In this document: piece by piece, positions 53,811-64,000 of the stretch
How the letters are laid out: every line of letters begins with the position of its first letter
Position numbering within the stretch: the first letter of the stretch is position 1
The notes under the pieces: generated by a model
Told to the model about the DNA's origin: nothing
The model's input: only the letters and a program-made list of their open reading frames with translations
Databases searched by the model: none
Made by a program: the position numbers and the translations under genes
Assembly (NCBI GenBank): GCA_951799405.1
Contig: OX637346.1
Coordinates: 11,555,215 to 11,619,214, forward strand
Source of the DNA: Agapetus fuscipes
Taxonomy: Eukaryota; Arthropoda; Insecta; Trichoptera; Glossosomatidae
DNA: 64,000 nt
Direction of reading: 5' to 3'

Positions 53811-53972
53811 TGTAACCCAAGTACGGCACTTTTTGTTTCAACTCAACCATTGAGTTATAGCAAAAAATTATGGTGATTAAAACAGTGCCTCTAATGAGCG
53901 TTGTAGTGTCCATATATTTTAAGTAAAACGCTATTGTTGAGTGGAAACGTATTTTTTATACTTGTGGTGGTG
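53811..53972. repeat. HP hairpin repeat, copy 16
   Basis: TGTAACCCAAGTACGGCAC at the left and TTTTTATACTTGTGGTGG at the right. Centre CAGTGCCTCTAATGAGCG. Confidence 0.8.
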
Positions 53973-56900
53973 GATGAGGATCCTTCCATCTCTGAAGAGC
54001 TCGGCATTAATCATACGCTGTTGCTCATTATATCTGTTCACGCTGGGCCCGAGTTGTGAAAATTTAATATAAAGCCCGGGGGGGAACAAAGTTGGTTAAA
54101 AATCTGATTACACACTCACGTTCATTAAAAAGTCTAGGAGCGCCGAGTAATTCTCCCCCCGCACTAATGAAAGGTGTGGACGAGCAGACAACCTGAGAGT
54201 GATGCAATGCACGGTTTTTCGCATCGAATGTACTGAACATAATCAAGAGAAAGAAAAAAAGAATTATTGCCCTTTATTTGGCTTTGGTTCTTGAAAGTCA
54301 TGCTACTGAATTTAAATGTGATTTTTCAACTCACTAACCAGTAAATAGACAGATGATTAATAACTTCTTCGAGCGCATTAGTAATTAGTTGTGTTGCAAA
54401 TGCCGTGTGACTTCTGTCACATCTTTTCAATTAGTTTGCATGCAAGTCTTGAAAAATATTTCTTAATGAGATAGAAAAAAAAAGTGGCATAAAATAGTAG
54501 TGCAAATGCAATCTAACTCCTTGTTTTTACGATACGATGTAAACTGAAACAGTTTAAAAATTCTTCAGCACTAAAAGGTAAAAGCTACGAAGCCCAAATG
54601 TTTTTAAAAAAACTTCATTGCTTAATTTACGTGCCATCATACTATTTAAAATCATGTATTTTTGCTTTTCGACATGAACAAGAATAATCGTTTAATCAAA
54701 TTGAAATGCGCGTAATAATAATATTGATTAGTATCGTTTATTCTAGTGTAGTCACGCGGGGCTGCAATACGTGACCAGCCGTATGAAATGTACAGATTAC
54801 ATAGTAGCATTCAAATAAAAATAAAAAAACATAAAATGGAACAAACATATCACACTCTTAATTCGTGTGGTTGGTCCAGACACTTAATAAGGGAACGTTC
54901 TCACCCCCTCCCTGTCCTGATCTCCGTGAACGCGCTGCAATCTCAGGCAGATTATATAAGAGCGGAGGTGAGGGGAGCTCTAGGAAATGAGAAATAATAA
55001 AGGCGGAATTCCGCGAGTCGGCAACATTTTACCGAATTTTCAAACCACTAAAAAATCGCGTTGTTTAAAGTGCGCTCTGTTAATTGAAATAAACCATGTA
55101 ATATCATATAAAGCGCTCTACATATATTTCCGTATGTAATTGAATATTAAATTATGAAATTAAAAGTGCTTCTGAAAAATACTTTTATGAGCCGTTAGTA
55201 CTTGCTGATATTGTATGTGTATGAAATAAACGCGCTCAAAAGTAAGCGTTTTTAAAGCTTCAAGTCCCTTGCGACGTTTCGGACTAATGCTCAAATAAGT
55301 GTAGTTATACTCATCCTGAAGTATTGTAAGAATTCAGTTTTCAATTCTTTTGTTGTCTGTGTTTTCATGAGATACATTTTTATCAGTATTTTCAAGCAAT
55401 GCCCACTAGACTGCAACCAGTGTATGTAAAATGTGTGCATATTTTATATCGATTATCTTGTCTTGGTTATGTGACGCTAACAATCATCATAAATTCATGT
55501 AGCTTGTCAGTTGTGCAGCCTCCCCCTCCCCCTGCCAGTGGTACACCCCCGTCGCTCTCGGCTGCGACACTGTTGATACGTAATAATTTAACCCGGGGCG
55601 GTGCTGGCTACCTAATTAGTTTCTCGGCCGACTTGTTTATGACGCCTGCCTACAACCCATTTCACTCTCTATACTTAAAGCAGGGCAATCGTAATGTCAT
55701 ACAATACGGGAGTCGCGAGAGGCCTTGCACGTATACTGAGGTAAACCATTTCAAGTGACTTCGGGCTGCCGACTTTGAAGTGGTCGTGTCTACAAGGGTG
55801 CCGCTAATCAGGTGTCTGTGATACATTTAGATGTTATCTATATTTTCTTTGCCACTGAAATGATTCATGTTATGTTAAAAAAAAATACCGTGGAAGCAAT
55901 ATATAAATGATATTTTGTTAGTTGGCTCGAATTTCAACCATGACATGAAATCTTTTAAATGTATTTTATACTGGGTCAAAGTAAGTGATTTTCTGGTTTT
56001 TGTCAGAAAACCTTTTCCTTTTGTATTAAAGAGAAGGAACATTTTTTCCACTCGGAACGGATCACTTTATCTGTAAAACCTTTTTTCACATTTTCAATCA
56101 TGCTCAGCTGAAATGTACTTTTTGTGCTCTGATTCCTTGTATAATATAAAAAATGCTGATTTGTCGTGGACATAAATCTCTGGTAGCTCCCGCCACGCCG
56201 GCTTGCGCTGCAAGACTCTGGGGCGCTGTTTCATTTGTAGCGCGGGATTTTTGTATGGAAATCCGATAATGCGTTGAGTGCCGTTTCCTTTTGACTGCGG
56301 AAATACATTTCCAGATATTCATCGTCGTGTAGTCACATCCATTCATCCCGCGTGCCTCCATTCATCCCGCGCTGTGCCTTAACAGATTCAATACGTCATC
56401 ATATCAGCCTTTATATTTCTCCAGCCAGTCGAGTGTATTCCACAATATGACAACTCGCGAACTCGCGACACTCGCTCTTTGAATCTTACAAATATTTTCG
56501 TACACGAAGCTTAAAAGGCTTAGAACGAAGTTTGTGTATTTGTGACAGCCCTGGAAGAGCACGTTTCCTTTCCGCTGTAATAACTGAAAGCGATTCATTA
56601 GTTCGGAAGCTGCTTGTGGATTTATTTCCACCGCACTTGTTTGCTGTGGAGCACACTCACTTCAGGCAGTGTGTGCTGTGCGGGAGCGGGGAAGAATAAC
56701 AGCTAAGCGCGCGCTGCTTTAAGACTCCCGACATTGGAAACAACAACACATCTCGTCTTGTGATTTTGGCGACTCGTTGTATTTGTCTTGTACAGAAGTT
56801 GTCTGGCAAACAAACAAACAAGTGAAGACACAAGTAAACCCAATTGTGCTCTGCGCCTACACTCTCCAGCCGCCTCCTATCCGTGTCTCAGGCAATTATT

Positions 56901-57212
56901 AAAGATATCTCTGATTTTACGCAAATGTTTACACAATGTTTGCTCTTAAATTGAACACAAACATTAATTCCCCGAGTTAATTAGCTCTTTTCAATGAATT
57001 CAAATATTGATTACTTAAGCAATTAATTAATAAGAATTCGCGCTTTGCATAAACGTAATTAAAATCACTTGAAGGATTTATTTTATCAGAATATGCAAAT
57101 GTAAGCTAATTTTGAAGATAAAATCAGTTTAGCATCTTGAAAATGGATATGATTTTCAGGTAGACCCTATCGTCACTTTGAATAATTAGATAAGCTTTTC
57201 AGAAATGATAGA
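53973..57212. other. No gene recognised (3.2 kb)
   Basis: The longest stretch without an annotated element. GC-richer pieces lie at 54,880-55,010, 55,500-55,620 and 56,180-56,400; the last contains CATTCATCCCGCG twice. A short block at about 55,260-55,330 contains the inverse of GTCCGAAACGTC, which resembles Penelope-type sequence but lacks a core. None of the frames shows a domain. Confidence 0.4.
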
Positions 57213-58035
57213 TAGGAAGTTATGTGGGCGGCTACGTCCAGGCGTGATCATCTCCTGACAACTCGCGTACCACTCTCCATTGGGGGACAGCTGATTCAGC
57301 CGTCAGATTCAGTGAGACTTCTAGGAGTCACACTGGATCGGAACCTCACAATGGGAGAGCAGTTGAATAACACGGTATCCTCCTCGTTTTTTGAACTTCG
57401 CCAGATTAAGGCAATCAGGAGATGTTTACCATCAGGGGCGGTCAGGACCCTGGTTAACGCTTTTGTGATGTCTCGGGTTGACTATTGCTCAACGCTGTAT
57501 ATAGGTCAGCCGAAAAAACAGTTCAGCCGACTACAATCTGTGCTGAACTCTGCAGCAAGACTCATTTTCGGGATGTCCAAATTTAATCATATTACTCCAT
57601 TGTTGAAAGAACTGCATTGGCTTCGTTTTCCGGAGAGGGTGGTCTACCGTGTTTGTTTGATGGTTTACAAAGCTGTCAATGGTACGGCTCCTTCATACCT
57701 GTCTGACATGTTCTCACCTATTGAGATAGATTTGAGACGCCAAACTCTCAGATCTGCAGGGTGTGGGGTGGTTGACTTAGTCCAGCCGTCACGTCAGACA
57801 CGCACTAATTTTGGGGACCGTGCTTTCCGGTTTGCGGGCCCAATGGAGTGGAACAGACTACCACCTAATGTGAGGAAGGCAGAAACTGTTGGTGTCTTTA
57901 AAGGAGCACTAAAGACGCATCTTTACAAAAAATCTTATCCGTGATTTGAGAGGGCCCTTGAGGTGTGACACACACAAAAACGGCGCTCTTCAATTATGTG
58001 TACCTTATAAATAAATTATCCTTGTATATATATAT
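57213..58035 (+). mobile_element. L2/CR1-like LINE, 5'-truncated insertion
   Basis: Contains the last 240 codons of ORF2 and its 3' UTR, ending with GGGCCCTTGAGGTGTGAC, an AAACGGCGCTC hairpin arm and a (TA)n-type tail at about 58,025. The coding frame starts directly after a stop at the truncation point. This tail is shared with SINE-B. Confidence 0.85.
57222..57944 (+). pseudogene. L2/CR1-like LINE ORF2, C-terminal 240 residues
   Basis: Open from the truncation point to the natural stop, with no internal lesion. The region follows the RT fingers-palm: RLLGVTLDRNLTM, FVMSRVDYCSTLY, LQSVLNSAARLIFG, LLKELHWLRFPERVVYRVCL, YLSDMF and FGDRAFRFAGPMEWNRLP to the FKGALKTHLYKKSY end. These are conserved across L2/CR1-type LINE proteins. 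The catalytic RT palm and the endonuclease are absent, so the fragment cannot act alone. The listed Met is not a true start. Confidence 0.9.
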
Positions 58036-59106
58036 AAGTATTATTTTGGTTATATGAGCATACTAAGAGCCTTACGTTATTCAGCTTTGTCCTCATCACT
58101 TTTGCAATATTGATGGTACGAGTATATTGAAACCGGATTACCGTTTGGTCCGGAAAATTCAATGATAAAATGCAGGCTCAATCCTCTTTTTGCAGATTTT
58201 CATCATTTATTTTGCAGATTACGAGTAATCCTCGCTGCATGAAGCTTAAACAGGCTGTCAGTGCGACTAAGCGCCTTTATGAAAAGTATTTATTATTTTC
58301 ACCCGCAGTAGTTTTGCAAAATAACCATATATTTTAATAATTTATTATTGATAATGTCAACTAGGAAAATTTTCAAATAATTCCAACGTATTTAAATAAC
58401 TTGTGCATCTTCGATGTTTGTATATTTTGCTACATTGAGGTCCGCACGCGGCCGGGTTACCAGGTACTTTTCATGAAAATATTTTGTTAATGGTTGCTAA
58501 GGACAGCCGTTTTAAAAAAGATTGACAATTGCCGCCGAGAAAAACAATCAAAATAAATGATTTCAGGTAATGTTAGGCGCATGCATAGGGTTAAGGCAAA
58601 TGCATTTCAAAATGAACGTTTTCTCCCATTCCTTTAAAATAGCTCATTTGAAATTGACTGAAGTGCTCCAATGAATTAAATGATGGCTTCTATCGAACTT
58701 AAGTTTTGAATTTTAAATCTCAATATCAAGCTAAAATGCGTTTTTACCGTATATTGCCTACCTATTAGGCGCATGTGCCTGTATAGGATGCACGCCCCTG
58801 ATGTATTGTTATAAGAGAGACACGTCTTAAACGTAGCATGTTTGATTTATATCACAGAACTACAGACGTATGTACTTCTGAAAATAAAACCAATTTACCA
58901 AAATAAAAAGTTTAAAAATTACAACAATTCCAAAGTAATTTCTAATTGGAAATAAAAATGTTTAAAACTTTTTTCAGATGATAAAGTTAATTTTGTAATC
59001 TTTCCACAACATCGCCTTATTGTTTATTTTCAGCTTATAAAAATGATATCAAACATTAAGTACATTGGGAAAACATCCCACCCTAATTGCTCCCGTGTCT
59101 CGGACA
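58036..59106. other. No gene recognised (1.1 kb)
   Basis: A+T-rich. Two TACGAGTA octamers at 58,117 and 58,220. Confidence 0.4.
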
Positions 59107-59258
59107 GAGTTCCAAGTATAAAACATTGAGTTAAAACTGAACCATTGCGTTTACCAAAAAATGTATACAAATGAGAATAGCGCCTTCCCAGTTTCCATAC
59201 ATTTTTGCTTGAACGCTATAGTTGAGATTAAGCGTTTTTTTATACTTAGGGTACAGGC
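59107..59258. repeat. HP hairpin repeat, copy 17
   Basis: GTTCCAAGTATAAAACATTG at the left and TTTTATACTTAGGGTAC at the right, with centre AATAGCGCCTTCCCAG. Overlapping short frames on both strands arise from the palindrome. Confidence 0.85.
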
Positions 59259-59639
59259 AATTGCCTCTCCTTCTTCCTTCTCCTCCAGAGTCCCATGTTG
59301 GGCCCCACAGCGCCTGGGGCCGCAAATCTCTTTGATTAAAACTGTTTCTCGTCGTAGATAGCTCGTCCCAGTACTGGGACCAAAGCGTACATGGGATTCC
59401 TTCAATCGTAAAAGTCTAAACGTCGCGTGTGTCTATTTTTAACTCTTCTATTTAATGGGATTTGAATCATTAGGCAAAGTTTAGTTTTTTTTGGACCTAA
59501 CTATTCTTTTGACAGTCTTTGTTTGATATTTCAGCTTTACATATTTTTCTGAATTCATTCTGAAGCTCATACATAATCGATGAAATATTACATTGACACT
59601 GAATCTAAAAAAAAACTAGTGTAAAACTAATTCTACAGA
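59259..59639. other. No feature recognised
   Basis: A GC-richer segment at 59,260-59,400 lacks a recognisable domain on either strand. Confidence 0.4.
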
Positions 59640-59900
59640 TTGATCCTTGACTGATAGGTTGGTACGAGGCTGACCACCCGTGCTGTAAAAATCGGTTCAC
59701 TTTTGCCAATGCCACCCCGGTTCAGGGAACGGCGGCAGGAGTTGCAAGGTTTATGTCCATGTGAGGTTTTCTTTATTTGTATGCACACATGCAGAATGTG
59801 TAGGCGCGAACCTACATGTGCCTGTCTGTAGGCATGCATTTCATATGAGCCTTAAATGCTTACATATCCTTGCAGCTTAGATTATAGATAGATAGATTAT
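59640..59900 (+). repeat. RTE 3' tail copy, young subfamily
   Basis: Complete tail from CCTTGACTGATAGGTTGG to GCAGCTTAGATTATAGATAG. Near-identical inverted partner of 2690-2936. Confidence 0.9.
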
Positions 59901-59942
59901 AGAAACCTTATTTCTATTTTGCATTTTACGACTTTTATATTT

Positions 59943-60065
59943 ACACTCCCCCCCCTTAATCTACCCTCGTCTCCTCCCTCCCCTTAAATTTCCTACTGTC
60001 CCGTGTAGAGGTGAGACATTTTTACGCAGAAACGTAACACAGCTATGATGCAATCTATTTCTTTG
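59943..60065 (+). repeat. Dispersed repeat Z, copy 1
   Basis: Shares CCTTAATCTACCCTCGTCTC, CTACTGTCCC and ACATTTTTACG with 63,640-63,762, same orientation, 3.7 kb apart. Pyrimidine-rich start, no ORF. Family unknown. Confidence 0.75.
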
Positions 60066-60126
60066 CGTTGACATTACGTTTTAAAGAAATATTTCTAGTC
60101 ATAGTTTCTAAACTTTTCATTTTAAG

Positions 60127-60163
60127 TTTTTAAGAGTTTGGTGGTTCACACAATGAAAGTCCA
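60127..60163 (-). repeat. Hammerhead-unit tail fragment
   Basis: TTTTTAAGAGTTTGGTGG and TTCACACAATGAAAGTC match the tail of the unit at 44,888-45,024. No motif is left in front of it. Confidence 0.65.
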
Positions 60164-60272
60164 TTTAATAAAAATAATTAATATATTTTTTTGCATAATT
60201 CAAGTTATTTCAGACCAAATTTTAATTTTACTTACTTGATTTATTTATTTATTTAACAACCCTCCTATCGAT

Positions 60273-60598
60273 CCGGTCGATAGCTTAGTTCGTAGAGTGC
60301 TTGCATTCCATACCAAGAGTCCGGGTTCGAATCCCATCAATGGGGTCAGAAATGATTTCCTGTCTCGGTGTTTATTCCAAGCCCAAAAATAAAATATGGG
60401 CAAAATTTACTCAGCCTTCACAAGAAATGAGTGCCAGCCTCCTCTGGAGCTGGGAAACCCCCATATCAACTGAAGTGGCTGGCGTTACCTAGGCCCCTCT
60501 TACCTGTAAATATTAATAGGTTTTATTCGCCACATGCGACTCCTTCGGGAAAAACACGGCAAGACGTTACACTCTACGTGTAGCTTAGTAGCGCTTTG
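60273..60598 (+). mobile_element. SINE-A, copy 5
   Basis: A box TAGCTTAGTTCG at 60,281-60,292 (diverged), perfect B box GGTTCGAATCC at 60,324-60,334. Complete body and 3' end (CGACTCCTTCGGGA, TTACACTCTACGTGTAGC). Confidence 0.92.
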
Positions 60599-61244
60599 CT
60601 CTTAATTCAAGTATAAAACATTTTTCAAACAAAGGCGTTATTTTTAAATACGGTTTTCGTAACGTTGTTGAAGAAGCAATCTCGCAAATTTGCCATGCAT
60701 AAGCTCTGTATTTCCATAAAAATAATTTTCATCTTCCAGCCTACCCTAGTTCGCCCCCCATCCCCCAGAGGAGTTCGTTCTCTTCCCACCACGGCCTCTA
60801 GAAAATGCGATGACGACATCCGCAATTATTGGACTTGTGCACTTTATTTCACGTCCCATTGTTCTGCTCTCACCAGTGAGCATTCCCTCCTACTTCATTA
60901 TCTACGAGGCCCCTTGACTTCATTCCAAGCTTCCATTCCTAGGAATTCCACACTGAATGCTGTGCTTTCTGTTCATTTTTTGTTCCACAGTGTTTTCTAT
61001 TTATATGAATGCCTGCTAATTCTATTCGTTCCAAGTTACCTAATTACGGTTTTTTACTTAGTACATGTTTTGTTTACATCAAGGAAGCTCATATATTTTA
61101 CAAAGAAATGTAGTGGAGGCTTAGTACACTCCAATTATGCGAATATGTTTTGGAGGAGAAAATTCTCAAGAAATTAAAACATTCTACTAATATTTTTTTT
61201 TGAAATGTTTCAGCGGAAACTTTGTAGAACTCCATTTTAATTTA
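60599..61244. other. No gene recognised
   Basis: A 170-residue plus-strand frame (60,665-61,177) is the longest unexplained one in the last 5 kb. Its composition (S, L, F, Y rich, with no charged periodicity) and lack of any domain argue for chance. Confidence 0.4.
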
Positions 61245-61246
61245 AA

Positions 61247-61321
61247 GAAATGAAAATGACTTTTGTTTTATTCTACTACTATAATAATAGTAGAATGAAA
61301 CAAAGGTTATTTTCATTTTTT
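61247..61321. repeat. Small perfect-type hairpin
   Basis: Arms of about 33 bp: AATGAAAATGACTTTTGTTT and TTCTACTACTAT mirrored by AATAGTAGAATGAAACAAAG and so on, with three or four mismatches and a tiny loop. A pre-miRNA-like or MITE-like shape; no further evidence for either. Confidence 0.6.
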
Positions 61322-61575
61322 AAATTATTCTACTAATGATTATGATAAAATATCGTCCTTGAAACTAATACACTAAAACATAATAAACAAGTTTGTTTTC
61401 TAAAAAATAAAATAATATAAAATCTTTATTTTATTAAGTTAATTCCCGCATTTTTCTCAAAGTATCTTTTAGCGTTAATATTTTTCCGTCTTTATTTTTT
61501 CGTAGAACGGTTTAATAAACTTCGGTATTACCACCCTTCAGTGGGCGATTTTACAAAAATTTCAGTGGGTAGTTC

Positions 61576-61730
61576 TGTGCCCTGAGTATAAACTTTACAT
61601 TTCAACTTAATCATAGCGTTTACAAAAAAATGTATGGAATCTAAAACAGTGTCTCCAGTGAGTGTTTGAGTTTCCTACTGCAAAACTTCAGGTTAGGCTT
61701 AAACGTAAAATTTTGCAGTTCGGGTACTGG
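61576..61730. repeat. HP hairpin repeat, copy 18
   Basis: TGCCCTGAGTATAAACTTTAC at the left is shortened from CCCCAAG; the right end is GCAGTTCGGGTACTGG. Centre CAGTGTCTCCAGTGAGTG. Confidence 0.85.
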
Positions 61731-62701
61731 GCACTGTAACTAGCGCTCTTTCTGTAAGCCTCTCTCCACTCATGCGAAAAAAACTTAAACGGACTTTTCA
61801 AGTAATTATTTGAGGAGGCTCCTTAATATATTTGAAATATGTTGCTTTATTTCGATCATAAGTATTAAAGGTTCAAATAAAAAAGCCTGTATCATTGTCT
61901 TTCTATTTATTTTTCATTTTGAAAATTTAATGTAAATATCTAAATTATTCGAGCATTTGTTCGACTCAACCCGTTTTTTCATTCCTAATTAAACAACCGA
62001 CCAAAAGTACTTACGAGTATTATTGAAGCGTGGTATTGACTTTCTTTCAATGTTTTAGTAGGCAATTATAGACGTATTTCTATATCTCTATGCTTCAAGT
62101 TGTCGGGTTAGCGAAGCTACTTTCTTAAAACTTGAAGCAAAAACAATCCTGGGGGAAGTTGTTCCCGCCTGAATCAAGCAAGCCGGTATTCTTGATCCAT
62201 TGTGAGTTTACTTTGAAATACGAAAATGATAATTGGAAAAGGATAAAGGTGGCTGACGCAGGCGCGCTCAAAGGCCTTTTGTACCGGAAATGTCTGAGCG
62301 AACTTACAACACCGACTGCCGGGGCGAATTAGTTTTTGAAATTATTTTCCGAGGTATCTTAATAGCAAGACAAAACGCCTTTCGGAGTCATCTTTGCATG
62401 AAATTGTCTGAAATAAGATCAAAGTGGAATCTCCATTGTAGGTTCCAACTTACAGCGAAGTTTCATTGTTGAATATTAATATTATCGAGTCCGTATCAAG
62501 CAATATTACGAACCAGTACGGATGCAATAACATACTTTTAATAATTGGAATTGATTTATAAGGAGAAGAAAAAAAAGGAAAACCAATGTTGCGTATTAAT
62601 ACTTATTTTTGTCAGTCTTTTTTTTCTTTTTTCAAAAAAAAAAGTTCAGGTTGTAGAAGGTAATTTAATGGGAATTAAAAAATGGCATTCTATTTTTTCA
62701 T
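61731..62701. other. No gene recognised (1 kb)
   Basis: A+T-rich. TACGAGTA at 62,012. Two short overlapping frames near 62.13-62.47 kb without domains. Confidence 0.4.
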
Positions 62702-62847
62702 TGATTAATCTTAACTTTTAAAATGGTTTTGGTGAAACATTGTGGAATTCCATTTTAAATATTTGATTCAAAAAATATTAATAAATAATTTTTAGAACAC
62801 TTCAATGAAAAAACTTTGTTTTCATCCACTATGAGTATTTATTTTAT

Positions 62848-62883
62848 GAAAAAACGTTTTCGGAGATCATTCTCCATCTTCAG
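62848..62883 (-). ncRNA. Hammerhead-ribozyme-like motif (HH7)
   Basis: Minus strand: CTGAAGA, extra T, stem II GGAGA/TCTCC with loop ATGA, GAA, AACGTTTTTT, C. All fixed core bases are intact. Stem III AA/TT, or a loopless AACGTT pairing between molecules, precedes the cleavage-site C at 62,848. Stem I TTAT/ATAA is 4 bp. Confidence 0.68.
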
Positions 62884-62891
62884 TTTCTTAT

Positions 62892-62927
62892 CTGAAGATG
62901 GAGAATGATCTCCGAAAACGTTTTTTC
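62892..62927 (+). ncRNA. Hammerhead-ribozyme-like motif (HH8), mirror of HH7
   Basis: Same as HH7 on the plus strand because the locus is palindromic. Core CTGAAGA at 62,892-62,898, stem II 62,900-62,904 with 62,909-62,913, GAAA from 62,914, cleavage-site C at 62,927. A transcript through both would contain one motif and the antisense of the other and would prefer to fold as a long hairpin. Confidence 0.65.
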
Positions 62928-63027
62928 ATAAAATAAATACTCATAGTGGATTAAAACAAAGTTTTTTCATTGAAGTGTTCTAAAAATTATTTATTAATAT
63001 TTTTTGAATCAAATATGATTAATCTTA

Positions 63028-63639
63028 GGTGAAATTGAATATTAATATTCTGATGTTGTCACATTTATACAGATTTTTTACTAGGGTTGTTAATTTACTC
63101 AAACTGTTGACATTTTAATACAGTCAGTTATGAGAGTGGCTTGCTGAGATAAGGGTGAGGGCGGTAATGTTAAATATGGAAGCCCTTTGTGGTACAATAA
63201 CCTTGTGAATATGCGCATATCCAAATACACCAAAAATAAACTCACAATTTATTTATGCTTAACCTTTAGATTTTTTTAAGCAACAATTCACCCTTAAATT
63301 ATAAAATCGTGTTTTGGAATCAATATGTAAGTACTTTAGTCAACAATATTTGAATAGTAAATTTCTGTACTTCTTTCTGTGAAAATAGAGTGGCATTGGC
63401 AATATTATTTAAAAAAAATACAGGATGTATGGATTAAATTGACGAAGAATAAAATGTCACCATAAATAATTGTGTAGTATCAACTCACTTTCAATCTTTC
63501 ATTCGTATGTAACATTCAAGAGAAATTTTTTTTTCTCGGTGTAAAAAATGCGTCGCAGGGGGGTGATTTTTTGTTCAGGAATATGATTTTTTTCACTTGT
63601 ACATCAATAACCCTGTCGACTTGGCAAGGCGCGCAGTCA
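63028..63639. other. No gene recognised
   Basis: A+T-rich with no frame or repeat match. Confidence 0.4.
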
Positions 63640-63762
63640 CACCCCTCCCCCTTAATCTACCCTCGTCTCCTCCTTCCTTCTTTTTCCTACTATCCCTCGA
63701 AGAGTAGAAACATTTTTACGTAAAAATGTGACTCGTCTACGTTGCAACCTATTTATTTCCAC
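63640..63762 (+). repeat. Dispersed repeat Z, copy 2
   Basis: See 59,943-60,065. Shares CCCTTAATCTACCCTCGTCT, TTCCTACTATCCC and ACATTTTTACGTA. Confidence 0.75.
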
Positions 63763-64000
63763 AATAAAGTTTATACCACCTGATACGCAACAGGAGGTTT
63801 TTTTTTAGTTTCCTAAAAAACTTTTCACAAGCCTTATGAAGGTTAAGTAAACATTGCCGCTACTAAAGGGGCGATCACAGGAGTCAGTTGAGTGTATTTA
63901 CATTAAAAAGGGAGTGTATGGATGTTTGTCCATTTTAAGCCCGAAAGTGTTTTGGCATTCATGTTGCTTTTCACACGATCGGGCGATTGCATGCACATAT
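63763..64000. other. No feature recognised
   Basis: Window end. No frame or repeat assigned. Confidence 0.4.

Larger units (their letters stand above)
62714..63015 (-). mobile_element. Palindromic hammerhead retroposon with 12-bp TSD
   Basis: TGATTAATCTTA is present exactly at 62,702-62,713 and 63,016-63,027. Between them, 62,759-63,016 is a 258-bp palindrome (axis 62,887.5) with arms of about 125 bp differing at roughly one position and an 8-nt centre. The left 45 bp (62,714-62,758) is a tail containing GGTTTTGGTGAAACATTGTG, similar in layout to GGTTTGGTGGTTTACACAGTG of the 45-kb unit. The minus-strand order is motif, body, tail, with an inverted partial copy attached. The near-perfect arms imply a recent origin. 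Confidence 0.85.

Noticed and set aside
55240..55335. GTCCGAAACGTC on the minus strand as another hammerhead
   Set aside because: The upstream part reads AGGATGAG instead of CTGANGA and no stem II of more than 3 bp forms next to GAAAC. Possibly Penelope-related sequence, but not a motif I can support.
60665..61177. 170-residue plus-strand ORF
   Set aside because: No domain, aromatic and serine-rich low-information composition, no splice or promoter context.
1..64000. CRISPR array, prophage, operon or bacterial gene content
   Set aside because: No regularly spaced repeats, no dense coding, and eukaryotic retroelements and Pol III SINEs throughout.

Overview
The window looks like intergenic or intronic DNA from an invertebrate animal, most likely an arthropod. 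It is A+T-rich, has no bacterial gene density, operons or CRISPR, and no confident host protein-coding exon. What can be recognised is almost all transposable-element DNA: non-LTR retrotransposons (a CR1/Jockey-like LINE with both ORFs open, an RTE-like LINE with one stop, L2/CR1-type 3' ends, an ORF1-only element), two tRNA-derived SINE families, a hairpin MITE-like family with about 18 copies, and several foldback elements. The species cannot be named from sequence alone.

Layout. 1-13 kb: foldback elements at 1.15, 7.15 and 12.4 kb, hairpin repeats, RTE 3' tails and one SINE-A. 13.5-20 kb: a SINE-B, then an apparently complete 4.1-kb LINE (minus strand) inserted into an older RTE tail. 20-32 kb: hairpin repeats, RTE tails, SINE-A copies and an L2-like 3' end. 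32.3-34.85 kb: a 5'-truncated RTE-like LINE joined to its 3' tail. 35-51 kb: LINE tails, SINE fragments, a cluster of hammerhead-like elements (39.0, 41.0, 45.0, 49.4, 51.1 kb) and one possible exon at 42.4-42.6 kb. 52.2-53.5 kb: a 414-residue gag-like ORF1 with three zinc knuckles and no ORF2. 57.2-58.05 kb: the C-terminal part of an L2-like LINE. 59-64 kb: RTE tail, SINE-A, hairpin repeats and a 258-bp near-perfect palindrome.

The most interesting signal is a set of small insertions (about 140-340 bp, many foldback) carrying a hammerhead-ribozyme-like motif: CTGAAGA, one extra nucleotide, a short hairpin, GAAA, then a very short stem III. Small hammerheads of this kind are known from the terminal repeats of Penelope-like retroelements. 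At least eight instances are readable. Four of the host insertions are flanked by perfect 12-13 bp direct repeats, which suggests independent retroposition units. The best one (44,888-45,024) keeps a 9-bp stem I and a 12-bp target-site duplication.

The commonest repeat after the hairpin family can be traced to the 3' end of the RTE-like LINE, because two separate RTE copies run into it through the same junction. SINE-B ends in a tail matching the L2-like LINE, as expected of a SINE copied by a partner LINE.
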